Shown piece by piece: positions 1-15,300 of a stretch of 64,000 bases of DNA. The notes under the pieces were generated by a model, which saw only the letters and a list, made by a program, of their open reading frames with translations, did not search any database and had not been told where the DNA came from. Every line of letters starts with the position of its first letter. Within the stretch, counting starts at the first letter, position 1. The translations under genes and the position numbers were made by a program. Origin of the DNA: Argopecten irradians (Eukaryota > Mollusca > Bivalvia > Pectinida > Pectinidae); the NCBI RefSeq assembly GCF_041381155.1, contig NC_091134.1:5260255-5324254 (forward strand), in the 5' to 3' direction.

Positions 1-1135
1 ATATATAGATGACCTTGAGTAAACCGACATTTTTATACACAAATGAGATGACCTAGAGTAAATCGACATCTTTATACACAGATGACTTGAGTAAATCGAC
101 ATCTATATACACAGATGACTTGAGTAAATCGACATCTATATACACAGATGACCTTGAGTAAATCGACATCTATTTACACAAATGACCTTGAGTAAATTGA
201 CATCTATATACACAGATGACTTGAGTAAATTGACATCTATATACACAGATGACTTGAGTAAATCGACATCTATATACACAGATGACCTTGAGTAAATTGA
301 CATCTATATACACAGATGACTTGAGTAAATTGACATCTATATACACAGATGACTTGAGTAAATCGACATCTATATACACAGATGACCTTGAGTAAATTGA
401 CATCTATATATATAGATGACCTCGAGTAAATTGACATCTATATACACAGATGACTTGAGTAAATCGACATCTATATACACAGATGACCTTGAGTAAATCG
501 ACATCTATATACACAGATGACTTGAGTAAATCGACATCTATATACATAGAATACCTTGAGTAAATCGACATCTATATACAGATGACCTTGAGTAAATCGA
601 CATCTATATATATAGATGACCTTGAGTAAATCGACACCTATATACATAGATGACCTTGAGTAAATTGACATCTATATATATAGATGGCCTTGAGTAAATT
701 GACATCTATATACATAGATGACCTTGAGTAAATCGACATCTATTTACACAAATGACCTTGAGTAAATTGACATCTATATATATAGATGACCTTGAGTAAA
801 TTGACATCTATATACATAGATGACCTTGAGTAAATCGACATCTATTTACACAAATGACCTTGAGTAAATTGACATCTATATATATAGATGACCTTGAGTA
901 AATTGACATCTATATACACAGATGACCTTGAGTAAATTGACATCTATATATATAGATGACCTTGAGTAAATTGACATCTATATAAACAGATGACCTTGAG
1001 TAAATCGACATCTATTTACACAAATGACCTTGAGTAAATTGACATCTATTTACATAGATGACATTATCTATGTAAACAAATGACTCGAGTAAATTCACCT
1101 TTTTTACACAGATGACCTTGAATAAAACGACATCT
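1..1135. repeat. Minisatellite, about 33-35 bp unit
   Basis: About 33 imperfect copies of a unit built on GATGACCTTGAGTAAATCGA followed by CATCTATATACACA. Units alternate between CTTGAG and CTTGAGT spacing and between TATATACACA and TATATATATA ends. The array runs off the left edge of the window. The short open frames on the minus strand here come from the 33-bp (11-codon) period and are not genes. Confidence 0.95.
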
Positions 1136-3200
1136 ATATACATGTACATGATGCCATTTCACCAGCCTCTTATATCCCTTGTATGTCAGCCCAACCATAC
1201 AGTTTGAATACTAAACATGTAAGGAGGAAGTGTGAAGCTCTACCAATTGTACAATTTGGAATCACCACCATGAATGGATACAACTTATAAAATGTAAACC
1301 AAAATGGTGCCTTTTGGCCCCGTACCCCATCCAACTAATGGGGAAATTTATAAATACTATCACATAGGGATGCTTCCAGTCCAATTGTTAAAATATGATC
1401 AGTACTTTTGGAGAGGAAGTCACTTTTGTGCATATGAGTGGACACCAGACACCATGCGAAGCATGAGTAAACCTTTATCCTTAGTCTGACTGAGCGGGAG
1501 AAAAAAACCACAGTATTCCTCAATCCAAGCATACTGTATAGGTCGTTATATTATTTAAAAACTTTTCATACTTTACAAGAAAGCTATAAGGTAATGGATT
1601 TTGGCAAGTTTTATTACACATTAATAAAATTTAATTTTGTACATGATGTTACATTATTTGAGAATCATAAAAGGTTCCCATCATGAACAATATCTCATTT
1701 CTAAATAATCTAAATAACTTAATGCACTTCTTAATGAGAAAATTGAAAGTTAAATAAAGAATTAGAACTTTGATAATTCTTGAACATTAGCAAAATAATC
1801 CATTCCTCATAAAAAGATAGTGAAATTTACATTTCTTTCAGCTAATATTAGGTCAAAGCCTTAAGAATATTTTCTTTGTAACAAAAGACAAACAGAAATA
1901 TTAGCTATCAGTATTTCCAGTTTGGCTGAAGCTCTGCTTCAAATCCCAAACTTTTGTACAATATTATCTACTCATTAGTAAAGTATGCTGTAGGAAGCCT
2001 ATCCAAAGCCTATCCACACAAGAAAACTGCAAAGAAAATATTAATAATATTTAGGAGACATTATCATAATCAATTTGCTGAAATATAAACAATGATCAAT
2101 GACTTAAGTGGTAACATGTTACAATAATTACATAAACAATACAACAAGCAATGTTTTTAGAAAATATCTTTCATTTTACAGTGGGAAGTTTCTTTCCAAT
2201 CTTATGTTGGTAATCATGATCTCTACTCTAAATATCTCAGGCTTGTCTTTTAACTTGAGATCTCTCTATATCTCTCTTACTTAGCTTTGAACTCTCCATC
2301 ACGCTTTCTTTCAATCTTTCTTGCTTATCTCTTACCTCCAAATGTCTATCATTATTTCTCTTTGACCATCCATCTCTATCTCTCTTATTTACCTTGTGAT
2401 TATAACTATGTCTGTAAATGTCTTTAACATGTACCCTAGAAAATGTGAGCAGGTTACATCACCTACCAGCTATGTATCTGTTCATTTCTGTACTTCACAC
2501 AGCCTAGCTAACATTTATCCACTGTGTGTAAGTGTGAAACTCATGATTGTTTTACGTTTATATATTTAATATAGCCCAAAAAATCCAGGCCTAGATAACT
2601 TGATTTTCTATCTGAACTGAATTAAATCTTTTAAGAATTTAATCCTGTTAATTTTTTAGAATGAGTTTTTTTCTCATTCCTGAGATGTTTCTGCATAGCG
2701 TTTCGTCCTTATTTTATTTTAGATACAGTAATAATGTTTTAACTACTTAAGAGTTACTCCCCTTGTCTTCTGATATGTAGATTTCCATGCCTAAATTCAA
2801 GCATTTGTCAGCTGTATAAACCATTAAACTCTTGCTTAATCACATAGGCACATTTCATGAAACTGATCCACAAAACACAGATAGCCTGTTCAGGATATCT
2901 ACTGTGTGATTTAGGTACAACACGTTTCAAAGGTCGCTGTCAACAAAGTGTGGAAACTGCATAATAACACCTTATTTTTGTCACTTTCACTAAGCGAAAG
3001 ACAAACAACTCAGCCATCCTTCCTTGAGCACGTACACATGTGTCTAAAATCTATCACTGCAACTGCACAAAGGTCCAATACATTTTATACACAGTTAAAT
3101 GTGAACAAAATGAATATTATCCAAATAATCACAAAGCACAAATTTTGAAAAATTCATAAAAACAAATCCATTCCAGCATGGATAAGAATGTCAAGTTCAT
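1136..3200. other. SSU72 3' flank; no gene seen
   Basis: AT-rich sequence downstream of the SSU72 stop codon. Part of it is presumably SSU72 3' UTR. Minus-strand AATAAA signals (TTTATT on the plus strand) occur near 2711 and near 1607, so the 3' UTR could be about 0.5 or 1.6 kb. A pyrimidine-rich stretch lies at 2215-2400. I see no other coding or RNA gene. Confidence 0.5.
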
Positions 3201-3302
3201 TCAATAGAATATAACTGTATGAAGAATAGGTCGTTGTGCTGTTGTCTCAAAATCTTGAATAATTTCATCCATGTCGTTATCCAGGTCATCGGATTCCACC
3301 AA
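3201..3302 (-). CDS. SSU72: SSU72 exon 5 (C-terminus)
   Basis: Encodes LVESDDLDNDMDEIIQDFE through ILHTVIFY and a TGA stop. The acidic helix and aromatic C-terminus match the family end. The acceptor is TGTTTCAG. Confidence 0.94.
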   Translation of the reverse strand: MVESDDLDNDMDEIIQDFETTAQRPILHTVIFY

Positions 3303-6300
3303 CTGAAACAAAATTATAAATCATAGTTCAATAGGCTATTGATATACAACAAATCAATACCCATAGATTTATCAAGATAAATGTCAGCAATAACATATCT
3401 ATAAACCTACAAACTCGTTTTAATTCCCAGATAATTATATCGGAACTGGACAGGGTCATATGTAATAACTAGGCAGCTGGACTCCTGGGTTATCTCAAAG
3501 TAAAACTGAAGACATTTCGAAAGAAAATGCCTGCACAATCACAGGCCTGCAAAGACTTTCTTAGAAGGCTACAGAGAGAGTGAAGCCCAACTTCAAATCC
3601 ACTTAATCACCTGTTCTGTTGCCTCCAGTTTTATTATGAGATATGCCGGCAAGGGTGGATATAACGTCAGTAATAGTAACCCCTAGAGTATCGGGGTTTG
3701 TTGTATTCAGAGGGTCACTTGTTTGAACCCCCATTTGGCAGTGAATTTTTTTTTGCTCCTTTTTGAATTCTTTCAAGTGATAAGACACATCAAAAATATG
3801 AATGATGAGTTGTCAATGTAGTGAACTAGACTGGAGTATCTAAACCAGCCCCAGTCTAGTACAGCACGTAGTAATACTCACCATACCCGCCAGATCACAA
3901 ATCATAAGTGCTCCAATAGTAGCCTCTTCGTGATTATCTTGTATATCCAGGTTGACAATGTGTACTGGTTCATTCTGGTCCTTTAAGCGGTTCTCCAAAT
4001 CTGAGTAAAGATTATACAACTAATGATGTATGTGATCAAAAAGGTATCTATATCTCTAAATGTAACTCCAAAATCTCTAAATGTAACTCCGCTAACATTA
4101 TGTAATCAAATAGGTATCCATATCTCTAAATGTAACTCAAAAATCTCTAAATGTAACTCCACCAGCCTAAAGTGATTCTAAATGTAACTCCACCAGCCTT
4201 AAATGATCAAATAAGTATCCATATCTCTAAATGTAACTCAAAAATCTCTAAATGTAACTCCACCAGCCTAAAGTGATTCTAAATGTAACTCCACCAGCCT
4301 TAAATGATCAAATAAGTATCCATATCTCTAAATGCAAATTCACCAGCATTATGTAATCAAATTAGTATCAATATTTCTAAATGTAACTCCAAAATCTCTA
4401 AATGTAACTCCACCAGCCTAAAGTGATCAAATAAGTATCCATATCTCTAAATGCAACTTCACCACCACTATGTAATCAAATTAGTATCAATATCTCTAAA
4501 TGTATCAATATCTCTAAATGCACCTCCACCAGCCTATCAGCAACTTCAGTACACATTATGACACATGAACGTGTTATATATATAGAGGGGCAGTGTAGGA
4601 ACTGACTGACAAATTATTTTGGAAAGATTTTGAAAGATTTGTCATGTGTAGAATAAATGTGGTCATTTGTACAGTGGCCTTGCCTTAGAAATCAACCAGT
4701 TAACCTTGAAGGCTGAAACACACTGGCACTTACTGATTTGTAACATATGTCATAAATAGATATCTAAATGACAAGAGAAAAACTTCAAAACATTTTCTTT
4801 AGATTGGAAAATCGGGTTATACACGAATTCTTCTCACTCAATAAATTAATGTTTACCTCTAATAGTTGAGATACAACCTAAGAATAAGTACCAAGTTGAG
4901 GTTACTCTTGACTCTCAGAGGAATAAGAACTTGAGGGTTGCTCTGGACTCTCAGAGGAATAAGTACCGAGTAGAGGATTGCTCTCGACTCTCAGAGGAAT
5001 AAGTACTTGAGGATTGCTCTCGACTCTCAGAGGAATAAGTACTAAGTTGAGGGTTACTCTCGACTCGCAGAGGAATAAGTACCGAGTAGAGGAATGCTCT
5101 CGACTCTCAGAGGAATAAGTACCGAGTTGAGGGTTACTCTCGACTCGCAGAGGAATAAGTACCGAGTAGAGGAATGCTCTCGACTCTCAGAGGAATAAGT
5201 ACCGAGTTGAGGATTGCTCTCGACTCTCAGAGGAATAAGTACCGAGTTGAGGATTGCTCTCGACTCTCAGAGGAATAAGTACAGAGTTGAGGGTTACTCT
5301 CGACTCTCAGAGGAATAAGTACCGAGTTGAGGGTTGCTCTCGACTCTCAGAGGAATAAGTACTGAGTTGAGGATTGCTCTCGACTCTCAGAGGAATAAGT
5401 ACAGAGTTGAGGGTTGCTCTTGACTCTCAGAGGAATAAGTACTGAGTTGAGGGTTGCTCTCGACTGTCAGAGGAATAAGTACTGAGTTGAGGGTTACTCT
5501 CAACTCTCGGAGGAATAAGTACGGAGTTGAGGAGTGCTCTCGACTCTTAGAGGAATAAGTACTGAGTTGAGGATTGCTCTCGACTCTCAGAGGAATAAGT
5601 ACCGAGTTGAGGATTGCTCTCAACTCTCAGAGGAATAGGTACTGAGTAGAGGAATGCTCTCGACTCTCAGAGGAATAAGTACCGAGTTGAGGGTTGCTCT
5701 TGACTCTCAGAGGAATAAGTACTGAGTTGAGGGTTGCTCTTGACTCTCAGAGGAATAAGTACTGAGTTGAGGATTGCTCTCGACTCTCAGAGGAATAAGT
5801 ACTGAGTAGAGGAATGCTCTCGACTCTCAGAGGAATAAGTACTGAGTTGAGGGTTACTCTCGACTCTCAGAGGAATAAGTACCGAGTTGAGGGTTGCTCT
5901 CGACTCTCAGAGGAATAAGTACTGAGTTGAGGATTGCTCTCGACTCTCAGAGGAATAAGTACAGAGTTGAGGGTTACTCTTGACTCTCAAAGGAATAAGT
6001 ACTGAGTTGAGGGTTGCTCTCGACTCTCAGAGGAATAAGTACTGAGTTGAGGGTTACTCTCAACTCTCGGAGGAATAAGTACGGAGTTGAGGAGTGCTCT
6101 CGACTCTCAGAGGAATAAGTACTGAGTTGAGGATTGCTCTCGACTCTCAGAGGAATAAGTTGAGGGTTGCTCTCGACTCTCTGAGGAAGAAGTACTGAGT
6201 TGAGGGTTACTCTCGACTCTCAGAGGACTTACCATCAATCACCTGGTCGTAAACACGCTCCTCACATGTTATAATGACGTTGAATCTCTCGGCAGACGAC

Positions 6301-9300
6301 TGAAAGCGCTCAGGTTTTGGTTTGATCCTGCGATTCCTGTCCAACATGTGCAGGATTCCATTCTGAGTATATCTGTTTGTTTGAGTTAAGGTCAAATGAA
6401 ACATGAACTACTTCGCAGAACAAGAAATACCCTAACCTCCATATGAAATCAGAATAGAAGTGACACAACAAAACTGGCCATGGGTAAATGTCTGCTTCTA
6501 ACATTTCGGAACTACAACTACTGATTTACTACAACCTGAAGAGTACACAAGATGTAGTTGCCTGCTGGCATCCCTTACATAGTGTCTTGTGGCAGTCCTA
6601 ATGAGGACATCTGTTGTAAAGGAGGCATCTCTCATGTTGATGCCTTGTAGCACTTCCAACCCCCGAAAAACTCTTGATGTTGTTGATCCCCTTCCCTAGT
6701 GGAGATATTGTCAAAATTGATGCTTTGTGGCATGCATAATATGTAAGTGATGACAATATCCAAGTTTAATTAAGGCGTGATTGAACATCAATGTCATTGT
6801 GTCACATTTGTAGATTCACAGATCATTGACCTTGACCTTTAACAAATACCACAATGATCACAAAAATTATACCGACATCAAAACCCTTCTACCTACCCAG
6901 TGTGGCAAGTGTTCCTTAATGTGGTAAATTAGCTAAATTCCTGTTGTGGTAAATGCACTATATCCCTTCTGTGCTAAATGATGTGCTGTATTACAAGTGT
7001 TATATTCATTGCTATAGTAAATGTGTTATATGTAATATAATTACGCTGTAGTAAATATACTGTGTTCCTCCATATGAAAAATATGTGTGTATTCCTTCTT
7101 TATTCTTTTCCATGGTAAATGAGCTGCATTCATACTATAGTAAATGTGTGATATTCCTGATGTGAGAAATGTGATCTATTCCTTTATCATTTTGATGTGG
7201 TAAAACTGAATATCCATGTTTTGGTAAATTAGCTGTATTCTCAGTGAATGTGCTATATTTCTGCTGTACTGAACTACTGCTGTTGTAAATGTGTTATATC
7301 ACTGCTGTGGTAAATGTGTTACATTACTGCTGTGGTAAATGTGTTATATCACTGCTGTGGTAAATGTGTTACATTACTGCTGTGGTAAATGTGTTATATC
7401 ACTGCTGTAGTAAATGTGCTCTATTACTGTTGTGGTAAATGTGTTATATCACTGCTGTGGTAAATGTGTTACATTACTGCTGTAGTAATTGTGCTCCATT
7501 ACTGTTGTGGTAAATGTGTTATATCACTGCTGTGGTAAATGTGTTATATCACTGCTGTGGTAAATGTGTTACATTACTGCTGTAGTAATTGTGCTATATT
7601 CCTTGCTGTAGTAAATGTGCTATATTACTGTCGTGGTAAATGTGCTATATTATTGCTGAAGTAAATGTGTTCTATCACTGCTGTGGTAAATGTGCTATAT
7701 TACTGCTATGGTAAATGTGCTATATCACTGCTGTGGTAAATGTGCTATATTATTGCTGAAGTAAATGTGTTCTATCACTGCTGTGGTAAATGTGCTATAT
7801 TACTGCTATGGTAAATGTGCTATATCACTGCTGTGGTAAATGTGCTATATTACTGTTGAAGTAAATGTGTTATATCACTGCTGTGGTAAATGTGCTATAT
7901 TACAGCTGTAGTAAATGTGCTATATCACTGCTGTGGTAAATGTGCTCTATTACTGTTGTGGTAAATGTGTTATATCACTGCTGTGGTAAATGTGTTATAT
8001 CACTGCTGTGGTAAATGTGCTATATTCCTTGCTGTGGTAAATCTGCTATATCCTTGCTGTGGTAAATGTGCTATATTACTGCTGTGGTAAATGTGCTATA
8101 TAACTGCAGTGGTAAATGTGCTACATTACTGCTGTGGTAAATGTGTGATATTCCTTGCTGTGGTAAATGTGCTATTATTCTATTATGACCCTTTCCAAAG
8201 GGAACTGTTCAACTATAATGTTGTATGGCGAAGTATAGTCCCAGAGTCAAAGAAGAGGGGATGATACCTCGCCAGACAACACTATAGGAAAACTGTTCCG
8301 GAGGGAAAGGACGTTAATAGATTTAGTACATCACATGACATTTATTATGACGTCATATATATGGTCGCGTGCTCATTCCCGGGGGAATATACTTTGGTAT
8401 AGTTCCTGTAGTCAGGTATAATGTCCCGTAGTCAAGAAGGGCAGATAACTGTCGCAAAATAGACCATGGATGTTATCCAATCGCATTTCTAGTAATTTTC
8501 ATGTGATTTACTGTAGTGAATGTGCTATATTCCTGCTGTAGTAAAAGTGGTGTATTCCTTGCTGTATTAAATATGGTGTATTCCTTGCTGTAGTAAATAT
8601 GCTATATTCCTGTTGTGGTAAATGTTCTATATTCCTTTCTGTGGTAAATGTGTTATATTATTGCTGTAGTAAATGTGCTATATTCCTGTTGTGGCTGTAG
8701 TAAATGTGCTATATGCCTTGTTGTGGTAAATGTTCTATATTCCTTGTTGTGGTAAATGTGCTATATTGCTTGCTGTGGTAAATGTGCTATATTGCTTGCT
8801 GTGGTAAATGTGCTTTATTCCTTTCTGTGGTAAATGTGCTGTAGTAATGTGCTTTATTCCTGATGTGGTAAATGATATATATTCCTCTTGTAGTGTATGC
8901 AATATGTTCCAATTTTGACAATATCTTTTGTTGTCAAATGTTGTATGTTGTTGTGATATTCACCATATTCCTGTTAAATGTGTTACTTAATTATTCCACT
9001 TAAGTTTGATTTTCAAAAATTAGTTTACAGTTTTTTCGCAAATAAAATGTGATGTTGTTCTGATGTGATTTGCAGACATGTTGTGGTATATAAGATATAT
9101 TCTGATAGTGGTAAATGCATTATAGTCTGGTTGAGGTAAATGGGACATATTCTGGTTGTGGTGAATGTGATGTGTTCTGGTTGTAGTACATGCAACATAT
9201 TCTGGTTGTGGTAAATGTGACATAATTATGGTTGTAATAAATCAAACATATTCTGGTTGTGGTAAATGCAACATAATTATGGTTGTAATAAATCAAGCAA

Positions 9301-12300
9301 ATTCTTGTTGTGGTAAATGAGATATGCTCTGGTTGTAATAAATGTTATATATTCTGGTTGTAGTAAATGTGCTATATTCTGGTTGTAATAAATGTGACAT
9401 TCTGGTTGTGGTAAATGTGCTTTACTCTGGTTGTGGAAAATGTGCTATACTCTGGTTATAATAAATGTGACATTTTCTTGCTGTGTTAAATGTGCTATAT
9501 TCTGGTTTTGGTAAATATGATATACTCTGGTTGAGGTTAATATAACATATTCAGGTTGTGGTAAGGTATCATATTTTGATTGTGATAAAGGTGACATATT
9601 CTGGTTGAGGTAAATGTGATCTGGTTGTGGTAAAAGCGACATAATTATGGCTGTAATAAATTTTTACATATTCTGGTTGAGGTAAATGTGCTATACTCTG
9701 GTTGTGATAAATGATTGTAATTAATTTTTACATATTCTGGTTGTGGTAAATGTGCTTATTTTGGTTGTGATGAATGTGATGTGTTCTGGTTGTATCACAT
9801 GCAACATATTCTGGTTGTGGTAGATGCGACATAATTAAGGTTGAAGTAAATTTGCTACATTCTGGTTGTAATAAATGTGACATATTCCAGTTGTGGTAAA
9901 TGTTCTATACTCTGGTTGTGGTAAATGAGATATGCTCTGGTTGTAATAAATGTTACATATTCTGGTTGTGGTAAATGTGATATGTTCTGGTTGTGGTAAT
10001 TACATTATTATGGTTTTAGTAAATGTGCTATATTTTGGTTGTAATAATTGCGACCAATTCTTGTTGTGGTAAATATGTTTATTCTGGTTTTGGCAAATGC
10101 GACATATTCTGGTTGTGGTGAATGCGATATACTCTTGTTGAGGTAAATGAGATATGCTCTGGTTGTAATAAATGTTCCATATTCTGGTTGTGGTAATTAC
10201 AACATTATTATGGTTTTAGTAAATGTGCTATATTTTGGTTGTAATAATTGCGACCTATTCTTGTTGTGGTAAATATGTTTATTCTGGTTTTGGCAAATGC
10301 GACATATTCTGGTTGTGGTGAATGCGATATACTCTTGTTGAGGTAAATGTGATATACTCTGGTTGTGATGAACGGATATGTTCTGGTTGTGGTAAATGCG
10401 ACATATTCTGGATGAGGTAAATGTGACATATTCTGGTTGTGGTAAATGTAACATATTCTGGTTTTGGCAAATGCGACATATTCTGGTTGTGGTGAATGCG
10501 ATATACTCTTGTTGAGGTAAATGTGATATACTCTGGTTGTGATGATCGGATATGTTCTGGTTGTTGTAAATGCGACATATGCTGGATGAGGTACATGTGC
10601 TATACTGTTGTGATTAATGTGATATATTTTTGTTGTGGTAAATGTGACATATTGTGGTTGAGGTAAATGTGACATATTCTGGTTGTGGTAAATGTAACAT
10701 ATTCTGGTTGTGGTAAATGTGACATATTCTGGTTGTGGTAAATGTGACATATTCTGGTTGTGGTAAATGTGATATATTCTTGTTGAGGTAAAGGTGACAT
10801 ATTCTGGTTGTGGTAAATGTGACATATTCTGGTTGTGGTAAATACAGTATATTCTGGTTGAGGTAAATGTTATATAATCCTGTTGCGATATGATTACATG
10901 CTACAAATATCTGATGAGGAGCTAAATGATTTAGCAGGATTTGATTTTGCCTATCCTAATAACAGCTGAGGCCGCTTAAAACATTTATATGGATTTGTTT
11001 GTAGGTTGTGTGAACATATATGTTTTATGGTAAGTTTTCATAAATCTCAAAAACATATTAACCATATCTATTGCTTTTAACTCCCATTCCAATTTATTTG
11101 CTTTCATTTATCTTTTTTAACCACCAAATAAATGACATAATGTGTATCAAAACCACTTAAATTTAAAGTCTGCTTTAAAAAAAAATCAAAACTTTGGGTC
11201 AATATGCTTTTGAAAAAATATGGTATACATATCAAATTAGAAACCTTGACAAATTGCGACAAATGTATCTGTCAAAGTTCCTGTCAGTATTTTATGAGCA
11301 AATGATCAGTCAAGAAATATGGATGAATTTTAGATTGATCAATGTCACATCCATATTCCTTTTATTATGATCAATTACAAATATTTTCTGTAGCACTTCC
11401 ATCTTCATGGCTCTCTAGACATGGGCAGGAGATCATCTTCAGCATGCAATCATGGCTGCCTTTACCAGGACAAAATCAGGAATCATCCCAGCATGCACAA
11501 CCAACAAGCACTTCAACAAATCCAGTGTATTACAACAAGACTGTTGCTATGATATCTGTCTGAAACTGAGCGCAATAAGCAAAATATTCCTGCAAATACA
11601 GCAGGTTTTCAATAATCTGTTAGCAAAAGTAACAGGTTTTTATAAATTACCATGATATTTAAGATTAAATTTTGATGTACATGTACATATAATTATGCAT
11701 GAATCCTAAATCTATATGAAATGAAAGTTTTTTTCTCTAAAAGAAAGCCACATTCAATTATATGGAAATGACTTTGCATGTTACCAGCAAATATGAATTA
11801 ATTTAAAGTATTGACCAGATAATTTTGTAAGTTACAAAGCGAACCTACTTCTCTATAAAATTCCAAAATCGCAATACGGTACTATCAAGGACTTTCAAAC
11901 ATTGATCACTTCTTAGCACAATTACCAGCTTTTCATTGCTTACATATATACTGGTAATCACCATTTCTGTGTGAAAGCTATAGCCTGGAAATGATCAGGG
12001 CATGTTCAACAACAGACACATAACAAAGAAAAAATGTGTTGTTGTAAAACTTCATTTGCAAGCATGAAGACCAAGATCTGGTATGTATCTCCTATTGCTA
12101 TCATTAGTCTTCAGGGGTATCGATAACAACTGAAAAGCAGCATCCGCTATACAAGTCTTTTTTTTCATTTTTGAACTGTATCCAAACCTAGATAACTTTA
12201 TTAAGATTCAGGTTACAGTAGAATTTATCAGTATACAGATTTGTTTTAATTTATTATTTAACTTCTCAAGTCTGTTTATACTTTGTCAAGTTTAGATTCC

Positions 12301-15300
12301 TTAAATTAGTAAGTTTCTGTCTGTTATTTGAAAGAATAGTCCAATTAAACGAGTCTTTCTGTCGTCAATAGTCAGTAACAGATTGGCCAGCTCTGTATAA
12401 TGCAGGGCTTTTTTTCACTAGTCTACTTTAGATATGGAACCCATGGCTTTGAATTTGGAATATGTGCAGTTTATGTTGTTTTCTTAGGTAAATAAACAAA
12501 TACCGTGGTATGTAAAAAGCCATAACCAACTAAGTTCATCCAAAATTTGTGAATATTTTCCTGTAACTTTTATTTGGGGTAATGTTTTGCCATTGGGAAT
12601 GGGGCCAGAATTCAGCCCCAATCAAGCTGAAAAAAGCCCTGTAAAGCAGAGATGAGATTCAAAATGAAAATCAGGAAAGTATTTTTTTCTTGATGAATAT
12701 TATTGGAACAATCTCTTAGACTGTCTTTGATATTGAATATTAGATTGCAGTAATTTTTTTACAATATCCTGGTAATCACTGCCATCAAAGTTGAACAAAG
12801 AATGCAATGAACAAATGTGACCAAATTGGTAATTCAGGGGGAATTACTCTCTCAAAAGCTCAAACAAATCATATCATCCAGATTTACAAGTTTTGAATCT
12901 CTACCAGTGGAGCCAAAGTGAAATGTCTGTTTGTCATTTGTTTGTCAGTTTTTCAAATACCTGTGCCATTATCACCGGTATGGACAAGCTTTGTTATCTG
13001 TTCTGGATATAACAACACACTAAATGGTACACCACAATAACATAACGCTGTATACACTTATCACAATAAAATAAACATGTTTTTGATTTTAATGAATAAC
13101 AAAATGTTCATCCATACATAGACATTGTTCTCCAATGTACATAATGTATCAGACAAACAAAAACAGAAACTGTACTCAGATAACCTTTTTATGAATGTGG
13201 TGTTTGTAATAATGTAAAACAAGGAAGCCTCATGTCGTATGACATAATAATGATACAAAACGTATGTTATAGATAGATGTATTGTTATATCCATATTATC
13301 TGGCTTAATATGACGGTATACTATTTAAGGCTATGATTTATGTATTTTGTTTTAATCTTTACTTATACATCAGATCTGGTGCCAGTAATACATAGTTTAC
13401 TTTTGGAGCCAAGATGACAAAACTTATCCATGTCCGCCTGTCAGAGTTATATACAATTCTGTATAGTTTTTTTATTAAAAACCTACGACTTGAAATAGAA
13501 ATGACATATCTAATATTCCCTTCAATACATTATGTTTATTTCTATAAAGCCAAGCGATAACAGTTGTATATATATAACAATATTTTGTTATTACATTGTT
13601 TTTCTTTTTTAAATATTTCTCTTTTGCTGTAATTGATAATCCAATTTTCTAATTAAAATGAATACAAGTTTAAGTTTTGCTTTATTTTCACTGATGATAA
13701 ATGTCCTTTGTTTCCCTAATGAAGGGCATTCATTTCAACATCACAAAAACATGATAATGAGAAGAAAATGATACCACCTTTACACAAACTTGTTTACGAG
13801 GTTTTGTGGTCGCTGTTTTGTGGTTCCCTTCAGTTCGGCAGCAGATTTTGACCAGGAAACCTGAAATAAAAAATTTAGCAAACAGGAAGTACATGTGTTG
13901 TAAGATTACCGCAATAACATATACATCTGGTATTTATTTCAGAATAAACCGGACTCTAGCTGTTTGTTTGTTAGTAAAAACCAGAGTTCCTTGGGAAAAA
14001 CTACTAACCAACAGTCAGTTATCAGACAGTTGCCCTACATTGGCCCATGGCAGACACATAATTTTGCTATGTAATGCTATAAATCTCCTTTTAAAACCAC
14101 GACAAGATATTGCTGTTATATTGCACACATTGTAAAATAAAATTTAACTGTAAATTTCTTCATCAATACAAATGGCAGTATGTAAAATACTTGTTGAACC
14201 CCAGATCATTTTGCTGGTGTTGTATATGTCATGTTCCTTTACCATTGAATTTACTTGAAAATAATTTCTTTTGTTATAAATGTATTTACATCTGTCTGCC
14301 CCTATCATGAACTGTATGTAGTTTGTTTTGTTTGTAAGTGTATGGTATCATAAACCCCTGGGAAGATGACAGATCAGAATTTTTTTGTTGAAGAGGATAA
14401 ACAATTTGATCCGAATCTGTATTCAGTTTCCAGATGTAACGAGATCAAATCGAAAAAGTACCAGACATTATCTGGTAACACAGGCCCGACACTTGTGATC
14501 CAGAGTTGTAGCGTTGATTTCACCTTTAGCTACAGGTCAAATTCTCCAAGACACCAATCTACCAAGCAAAAGGATACAGTGCTGGGTTCTTCTCCGCCAA
14601 GTCATTGTACATCTCGTCATATGTTGTATTGAAATCATAGATGTTTGGACGATCAGGAGCAGGTCCTGGCAGTTTTACTTGGCTTCCTGTCCCAAATGAC
14701 TTGACACGGTATCCTCGTTTACTATCAATACAAAGTAAATATTCATCAGTCAAAGGACACAATGCAGTCTGAAATATCCCAACAAGCACCATGCACCCAT
14801 TCATTTTCAAAACTTACAAGCAACTTAGGGACATATCGTTATTGCACTGTAATTTTTTTAATCTAAGCTGTGAAACATCTATTCTAATGAAATTTATTTG
14901 ATGAATATAAAATCCATGAGACTTCAAACCCAAGGTTTTTCTATTTCTATGACCATGTACTCACTCCGATTGCAATGATATCTCCAACTTTAATTTAATT
15001 TGAAATCTAATCAGCATTTCATGGTATAGGTAGAAATTGAAAAGGATATATATCCTTATTTATTTATTAGGCCTAAACTCCCAACACATGGATGCAAAAT
15101 CTAGCTTTCAAACATCAAAGAATGTTTCTGTTGAAGAAATTTGGTTCAATTAATGACTTGATCCAGGGTTAGCTCATCCTCGATACTCCAGGGGTTCTGA
15201 TCACTTATAATCTCTACACCCCTGGACTATCTCATAGTGAAATTGAAGACAGCTCAGCGTAAAACATTTGACCAATCACAGGCCTGCAAAAATTTCCTTT

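Noticed and set aside
10197-10825. 205-codon minus-strand open frame (SHLPQPEYVTF repeats)
   Set aside because: By-product of the 26-bp minisatellite, where three units make 78 bases with no stop.
13806-14135. 109-codon plus-strand open frame
   Set aside because: No domain or signal is visible and it lies in an SSU72 intron on the opposite strand; chance is likely.
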